DNA of 18,974 nucleotides from JBKPDV01 sp046728075. GTDB taxonomy: Bacteria; Acidobacteriota; Thermoanaerobaculia; UBA5066; Gp7-AA6. The notes below the pieces were generated by a model that ran no database searches, was not told the origin of the DNA, and was given only the letters and a program-made list of their open reading frames with translations. The position numbers were made by a program, and so were the translations under genes. Location of the stretch: the NCBI GenBank assembly GCA_046728075.1, contig JBKPDV010000094.1:1-18974 (forward strand), written 5' to 3'. This document shows, in pieces, positions 14,642-18,974 of the stretch (position 1 is the stretch's first letter; every line of letters starts with the position of its first letter).

Positions 14642-17296
14642 TCAGGCGTTTCTCAGAGCGACCGTCGGATCGACGGAAGTGGCGCGCCGCGCGGGAAGCA
14701 GGCAGGCGAGCAGCGCCACTCCCGCGAGCACGACGCTCATCGCCAGAAACGTCGGGGGGTCCGTGGCGTCGACCTCGAAGAGAAGCCCCGACATGAGTCG
14801 GGCGAGCGCGTGCGCGCCGATCAGACCGAGCGCGATTCCCGCCGCGACGAGCGCCATTCCCTCCCGCATCACCATGGCGAGCACCGAGCCCGGCGCCGCG
14901 CCGAGCGCCAGTCGGATGCCGAATTCGTGCGTGCGCTCGCCGACGGAGAAAGCGATGACGCCGGCGATTCCCGCCGAGGTGATCAACAGGGCGAGCGCCG
15001 CGAAGATCGAGAGAAGAATCGAGGTGAGCCGCGGCGACGCGATCGCTTCGGACCGGACGTCTTCGAGCGTGCGGGCCCGGTCGACCGGCTGGTCCGGATC
15101 GAGCCCGTGCACCGTGTGCCGGATGAGCCGCGCGACGCTGTCGAGATCGGACGTCGTGCGGACCAGAATGGATCCCGAAAGGGAGGGGAACTGCTCGAGC
15201 GCCAGGTAGACCTGGTCCTCCGGCTTTCGTTCCAGGCCGTACTGGCGAACGTCTCCGACGACGCCGACGACCGTGATCCAGCCCTTGACGCCGTCGACTA
15301 GAATTCGCCGGCCGAGCGGCTCCTCCGTCTTCCAAAGGTGCTCGGCCATGGTCTGGTTGATGACCGCAACGAGCGGATGGTCGGGCAAGTCCGACCCGGC
15401 GAACCCTCTTCCGCGGACCAGCGGGATCCGGATCGTCCGGAAATACTCGGGAGAGACCTGCTGGAAGTCGGCTTGAGGCCTCAGGTCTTTGCTCGGCGCG
15501 GGCTGCCCTTCGATCTCGAAGAAGCTGTTCTGGGGGCCCCCGTTCTGGTTCAAAGGAAGCGTGCCGGCGATCGCGACCGAGGAGAAGCCCGGCTGATCGG
15601 TCAACGCCGGCAGCAGCCGCTCCTGGAATGACCGTCGTTGCTCGCCGTTGGTGTACTTGGAGAAATTCAGCGAGAGCCGCATCGTCACGACCCGCTCCGC
15701 GTCGAACCCGACCGCGACATGCTGGAGCTTCCAGAGGCTGCGCAGCATCAGGCCGGCGCCGATCAAGAGCATGAAGGAGACCGCGACCTGCAGCACGATC
15801 AGCCCCTGCCGAAGGAAGCGTCCCCGAATCCCCCCGCTGGAACGTGTTCCCCCGTCGTTCAACACAGTCAGCAGATTCCGGTTACCCGAGAGCGCGGGCA
15901 AGAGACCGAAGACAAGACCTGTCGCCAGCGAAAGCCCGAGCGCGAAGAGAAGCACCGCGCCGTCGATCGTGATCTCGCTCGCTCGCGGGGTGAAACGCGC
16001 CGCGAACGCCACCAGCAGACGCAGGCCGCCGGCCGCGAGCAGAATGCCGAGGCCTCCGCCGATCAGCGCCAGAAGGCCGCTCTCCGTCAGCGCCTGCCGC
16101 ACGATGCGCCCACGGCCCGCGCCGAGCGCGGCTCGGAGGGCCATCTCTCGAGAGCGCCGCAGCTGGCGCGCAAGCGTCAGATTGGCGACGTTCGCGCAGG
16201 CCAGAAGGAGCACGAGGCCGACCACGGCGAGAAGGATCACGAACGTCGGTCGGGCGCGCTCGGTCAGCTCGTCGGCGAGCGGCACACCGCGCACCGAGAA
16301 TCCGGAGCCGGGCTTGGGATACGAATCCGGATATGCCCGGGCCAGGCGGCCGGCGATCTCGTCGACGTCTCGGTTGACCGCGGCGCGGGTCGCGCCCGGC
16401 CTCAACCGTCCGAACACCGTCAACATCCGGGCGCCGCGGTTGTGGGCCGCCGCGGCGCTTCCGCGGAAGGGACAATCGGAGCTCGGCATGTAGAGGTCGT
16501 TCGCGTCGGGATAGGCGGGCATCGGAGGCAACACTCCGACGACGGTGTGGATCTTGTCGTTCATCTTGAACGTGCGGCCGAGGATCTTCGTGTCCGATCC
16601 GTGTCTCTGCCAGTAGTCGTAGGAGAGGATCAGGACGGGCTCCGCTCCGGCCGCGTCTTCCCCCGGCAGAAACCCGCGACCGAGCATCGGTGTGACGCCC
16701 ATGAGATCGAAGAAGTTCGCCGAGACGACACCGGTCTGGAGCCTCTCGGGCTCTGCGCCGCCCAGGAGGATGAAGAACATCGAGTGATACTCCGCCACGG
16801 CCGACAGCGTTCGCGTTTGCGCGGCGTACTCGGTTATCTCAGGCGGCGAGAAGCCGGCGTCCTGGATGCCGATTCCGGGAGCGTCCTGCCGCAGGCGCAC
16901 GAGCCGTTCCCCGGCGCCGTAGGGGAGGGCCTGGAGAAAAACCGCGTGCACGACGGAAAAGACCGCGACGTTGGCTCCGATACCGAGCGCGAGCGTGGCC
17001 GCCGCGGCAATCGCGTAGCCCGGATTCTTGCGCAAGCCGCGAAAGGTCGCGCGCGCATCCTGGACGAAATCCTCGAGCCACCGGGTGCCGCTGGCTTCCC
17101 GGCATTCCTCTTGATGTCTCGCGGCTGCCCCAAACGTGCGAAGCGCTTCCGTTCGCGCCTCCTCCGCGGGGAGCCCCCGGCGGATGTTCTTCTCGACTTC
17201 CATCTCGACGTGGAAGCGCATCTCCTCGTCGAGGTCCCGGTAGAGCTCGTTCCGGCGGAAGAGGGCCCGCCAGGCGGCCGCGAGTCGGGTTTTCAT
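14642..17296 (-). CDS. ADOP-type MacB/FtsX permease (duplicated permease, no ATPase)
   Basis: 884-residue inner-membrane protein with the architecture of acidobacterial duplicated orphan permeases. The cytoplasmic N-terminal region (1-85: LYRDLDEEMRFHVEMEVE, then GLPAEEARTEALRTFG) is linked to PadR-controlled members. It is followed by TM1 (about 94-118), a MacB_PCD periplasmic domain (120-345), FtsX helices (350-372, 402-430, 445-468), a second set starting with TM at 497-516, a second periplasmic domain (520-755) and a last FtsX set (758-782, 808-832, 848-868). It ends with the family tail PARRATSVDP. No nucleotide-binding domain is in the window, so any ATPase must be elsewhere. Start ATG 17296 is seven bases after the PadR stop, with no obvious ribosome binding site, suggesting translational coupling. 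Substrate and direction of transport are unknown. Confidence 0.94.
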   Translation of the reverse strand: MKTRLAAAWRALFRRNELYRDLDEEMRFHVEMEVEKNIRRGLPAEEARTEALRTFGAAARHQEECREASGTRWLEDFVQDARATFRGLRKNPGYAIAAAATLALGIGANVAVFSVVHAVFLQALPYGAGERLVRLRQDAPGIGIQDAGFSPPEITEYAAQTRTLSAVAEYHSMFFILLGGAEPERLQTGVVSANFFDLMGVTPMLGRGFLPGEDAAGAEPVLILSYDYWQRHGSDTKILGRTFKMNDKIHTVVGVLPPMPAYPDANDLYMPSSDCPFRGSAAAAHNRGARMLTVFGRLRPGATRAAVNRDVDEIAGRLARAYPDSYPKPGSGFSVRGVPLADELTERARPTFVILLAVVGLVLLLACANVANLTLARQLRRSREMALRAALGAGRGRIVRQALTESGLLALIGGGLGILLAAGGLRLLVAFAARFTPRASEITIDGAVLLFALGLSLATGLVFGLLPALSGNRNLLTVLNDGGTRSSGGIRGRFLRQGLIVLQVAVSFMLLIGAGLMLRSLWKLQHVAVGFDAERVVTMRLSLNFSKYTNGEQRRSFQERLLPALTDQPGFSSVAIAGTLPLNQNGGPQNSFFEIEGQPAPSKDLRPQADFQQVSPEYFRTIRIPLVRGRGFAGSDLPDHPLVAVINQTMAEHLWKTEEPLGRRILVDGVKGWITVVGVVGDVRQYGLERKPEDQVYLALEQFPSLSGSILVRTTSDLDSVARLIRHTVHGLDPDQPVDRARTLEDVRSEAIASPRLTSILLSIFAALALLITSAGIAGVIAFSVGERTHEFGIRLALGAAPGSVLAMVMREGMALVAAGIALGLIGAHALARLMSGLLFEVDATDPPTFLAMSVVLAGVALLACLLPARRATSVDPTVALRNA

Positions 17297-17303
17297 GGCG
17301 CGC

Positions 17304-17636
17304 CTACGTCGCCTGCAGGACCCGGCCGACGGCCGCCGAGAAACGCTGCCAGCTTTCTCTCTCTTCGGCCAGCTGCCGCCGTCCCGCGCGCGTGAGCGCG
17401 TAGAACTTCGCGCGCCGGTTGTTCTCCGAGTTTCCCCAGTCGGCGCGGATCCACCCCTTCGCCTCGAGCCGGTAGAGAGCGGGGTAGAGCGAGCCCTGGT
17501 TGACCTGGAGCACGTCGTCGGAGACCTGTTGGATCCGCTGAGCGATCCCCCAGCCGTGCTGAGAGCCGCTCTGGAGGGTATTCAAGATCAACACGTCCAG
17601 CGTTCCCTGAAGCAAGTCGCTCTTGGCAGGCGTCAT
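17304..17636 (-). CDS. PadR-family transcriptional regulator
   Basis: 110-residue winged-helix repressor of the short PadR-s2 class. The recognition helix region is VNQGSLYPALYRLEAKGW, followed by the wing NNRRAKFYALTRAGRRQL, both typical of PadR. A C-terminal helix (residues 80-110) is for dimerisation. ATG 17636 is chosen over GTG 17642: AGGAG lies seven bases before the ATG but only one base before the GTG. The gene immediately precedes the permease (7-bp gap), the standard arrangement in which PadR controls its own transporter operon. A sigma-70-like promoter and a 21-bp dyad overlap just upstream, consistent with autorepression. The inducer is unknown. Confidence 0.94.
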   Translation of the reverse strand: MTPAKSDLLQGTLDVLILNTLQSGSQHGWGIAQRIQQVSDDVLQVNQGSLYPALYRLEAKGWIRADWGNSENNRRAKFYALTRAGRRQLAEERESWQRFSAAVGRVLQAT

Positions 17637-17643
17637 CGGCACT

Positions 17644-17664
17644 CTCCTAGAATGTCTATAGGAG
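17644..17664. promoter_or_regulatory. Candidate PadR operator 1 (21-bp dyad)
   Basis: A CTCCT-N11-AGGAG dyad (core arms CTCCTA/TAGGAG) overlaps the proposed -10 box and the Shine-Dalgarno of padR. A bound dimer would block transcription. Assignment to PadR is inferred from position only. Confidence 0.5.
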
Positions 17665-17684
17665 CCTGCGACTCTCCTTGTCGA
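17655..17684 (-). promoter_or_regulatory. Sigma-70-like promoter for padR operon
   Basis: On the minus strand, a -35 TCGACA (five of six to TTGACA; plus-strand 17679-17684) is 18 bases from a -10 TATAGA (plus-strand 17655-17660). Transcription would begin about 10 bases before the AGGAG, giving a short leader. This is the best promoter match in the window. Confidence 0.55.
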
Positions 17685-17699
17685 AGGTCGAGAGGAATT

Positions 17700-17720
17700 C
17701 TCCTAGGCATTCGACAGGAG
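17700..17720. promoter_or_regulatory. Candidate PadR operator 2 (21-bp dyad)
   Basis: A second CTCCT-N11-AGGAG dyad with identical arms and total length to the one at 17644-17664, and the same first seven bases (CTCCTAG). It lies between the two divergent genes, closer to the aminopeptidase start. The repetition of both arm sequence and spacing suggests a common binding protein. Confidence 0.45.
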
Positions 17721-17813
17721 ATACGGCGTCCGGAGAAAAAGGTTCTGCGCGGCGTCGTATCATCCCCGGGCCCCGCTCGACCCCCTTCCTCGAGCGCCGG
17801 CAAGGAGTTACGG

Positions 17814-18974
17814 ATGAGGAGAGCGTGGCTTTGCGCGGTACTCGCGGCGACCGTCGCCTGCGCCTCCATGGGGAGGAGCTCGGCGGCGCCGCCCGCTCCC
17901 GTCACGCCTCCGAAGCTGCGCCTGCCCGCGACCGCCAGGCCACTGCGCTACGAGGTCGATTTGACAATCGCGCCTGAGAAAGACACGTTTTCCGGAACGA
18001 TCGACATCGAGCTCGATCTGACCGAGCCGACGAAGCTTCTCTGGTTGAATGCGACCGAGCTGACCGTTTCCGACGCGTCGTTGAGCGAGGGCAAGCAGCG
18101 GCAGACGGCGCAGATCGTGCCGGGAGGCGAGGACTTCGTCGGCTTCGGCTTCCGGCGGGCGGTGGCGAAGGGCCGCGCCCGCCTTCACGCTGCCTTTTCG
18201 GGGAAGGTTTCCAACACCAATACGACCGGCATCTTCCATCAGAAGGTGGGGGAGGACTGGTATGCCTTCACCCAGTTCGAGTCGATCGACGCGCGGCGCG
18301 CCTTCCCTTGCTTCGACGAGCCCTCCTTCAAGGTCCCCTGGAAGCTGACCTTGCGCGTGCCCAGGCAGGACGTGGCCGTCTCCAACACGCCCATCGCCTC
18401 AGAAGAACCGCTGCCGAGAGACCTCAAGGCCGTGCACTTCACGGAGACAAGCCCGCTGCCCAGTTATCTCATCGCCTTCGGCGCGGGACCGTTCGACGTC
18501 GTCGACGCAGGAAAGGCGGGCCGGAACGCGACGCCGATCCGAATGATCGTGCCCCGCGGCCGCGGGAGCGAGGCCCGCTATGCCGCCGGGACCGTCGGCC
18601 CGCTCCTGGAAGCTCTGGAGGGTTACTTCGGAATTCCCTATCCCTACGCGAAGCTGGACAACCTCGTCATTCCGCAGACGGTGCGCTTTGGAGCGATGGA
18701 GAACGCGGGGCTCGTGACCTACAACGAGACGGTCGAGCTCGCCAGGCCGGACCAGGAGACGCCCTATTTCCGTCTGAGGTGGTCGTCCATCTGTGCCCAC
18801 GAGACCGCGCACCAGTGGTTCGGCGACCTCGTCACGCTGGCCTGGTGGAACGACACATGGTTGAACGAGTCGTTCGCCACATGGATGGCGGGCAAGACGC
18901 TCGAAAAGTGGAAGCCGGAGTGGGACATTCCCGTACGGCGAGTCGTCTCGCGCTCGGACACGATGGAGGGGGAC
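17814..18974 (+). CDS. M1-family metallo-aminopeptidase, 3' end beyond window
   Basis: 387 codons are open to the right edge without a stop, so the C-terminal half is missing. Zinc-peptidase signatures are complete: GAMEN exopeptidase motif at residues 293-297, HETAH zinc motif at 329-333, and the third zinc ligand E352 in WLNESFATW. The N-terminal beta-domain shows the family segment RRAFPCFDEPSFKV (161-174). A short N-terminal signal contains a possible but imperfect lipobox (TVAC, Cys16), so it is either a lipoprotein or periplasmic; it should remove N-terminal residues from peptides outside the cytoplasm. ATG 17814 has AAGGAG six bases upstream (17802-17807). M1 proteins usually have 600-900 residues. 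It is divergent from padR with a 177-bp shared control region. Confidence 0.94.
   Translation, partial: MRRAWLCAVLAATVACASMGRSSAAPPAPVTPPKLRLPATARPLRYEVDLTIAPEKDTFSGTIDIELDLTEPTKLLWLNATELTVSDASLSEGKQRQTAQIVPGGEDFVGFGFRRAVAKGRARLHAAFSGKVSNTNTTGIFHQKVGEDWYAFTQFESIDARRAFPCFDEPSFKVPWKLTLRVPRQDVAVSNTPIASEEPLPRDLKAVHFTETSPLPSYLIAFGAGPFDVVDAGKAGRNATPIRMIVPRGRGSEARYAAGTVGPLLEALEGYFGIPYPYAKLDNLVIPQTVRFGAMENAGLVTYNETVELARPDQETPYFRLRWSSICAHETAHQWFGDLVTLAWWNDTWLNESFATWMAGKTLEKWKPEWDIPVRRVVSRSDTMEGD

Noticed and set aside
15638..17395. 585-codon plus-strand open frame
   Set aside because: It is antisense to the ADOP permease; rich in Arg/Glu/His and without a hydrophobic pattern or domain, as expected from a shadow frame.
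17758..17763. -10 box TATCAT for the aminopeptidase gene
   Set aside because: The hexamer is good but no -35 hexamer is present at suitable spacing; too weak to list as a feature.

Overview
The window is high-G+C bacterial chromosome with tightly packed, mostly short-spaced genes. The best taxonomic hint is the pair of a PadR regulator and a large MacB/FtsX-type permease with the N-terminal region typical of the acidobacterial duplicated-permease (ADOP) families. Sortilin/BNR-repeat proteins, a DUF1572-type DinB protein and secreted amidohydrolases fit the same picture. I infer Acidobacteriota, probably an environmental genome; a related phylum is not excluded. No rRNA, tRNA, CRISPR array, transposase or phage gene is visible.

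Layout. (1) 2-1306: 3' part of a sortilin-like BNR protein. (2) 1307-2230: a hairpin-rich convergent intergenic region, a clear minus-strand terminator, and a small secreted minus-strand protein whose C-terminal third looks degenerate. (3) 2354-4937: a three-gene two-component operon, LuxR-type response regulator / soluble NarL-type histidine kinase / second LuxR-type regulator, with overlapping stop and start codons. (4) 4979-5066: a dispersed-type palindromic repeat, then (5) a secreted 13-Asp-box BNR protein (minus strand), divergent from (6) an ACMSD-like amidohydrolase at 7242-8225. (7) 8226-8663: a gene-free stretch with an elaborate nested palindrome. (8) APC-family amino acid transporter, overlapping at its 3' end with (9) a fold-type I PLP aminotransferase. 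(10) Divergent from it is a run of an FGE-sulfatase-fold protein lacking the catalytic cysteines, a DinB/DUF1572 protein and an exported amidohydrolase. (11) 13659-17636 (minus): PadR regulator, ADOP permease and a Tat-exported DJ-1/PfpI-YHS fusion in one apparent operon. (12) Divergent from PadR is an M1 metallo-aminopeptidase that runs off the right edge.

Functional reading. The window mixes signal transduction, periplasmic or surface proteins (BNR proteins, amidohydrolase, PfpI-YHS, aminopeptidase), and amino-acid or small-molecule handling (APC transporter, aminotransferase, two amidohydrolases). The observations I would follow first are the adjacent FGE-fold and DinB genes (the two folds that are fused in EgtB-type sulfoxide synthases), the PfpI-YHS fusion, the twin dyads between PadR and the aminopeptidase gene, the RR-HK-RR operon, and the nested palindrome at 8428-8562. 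None of them is proven to be a new system by the sequence alone.
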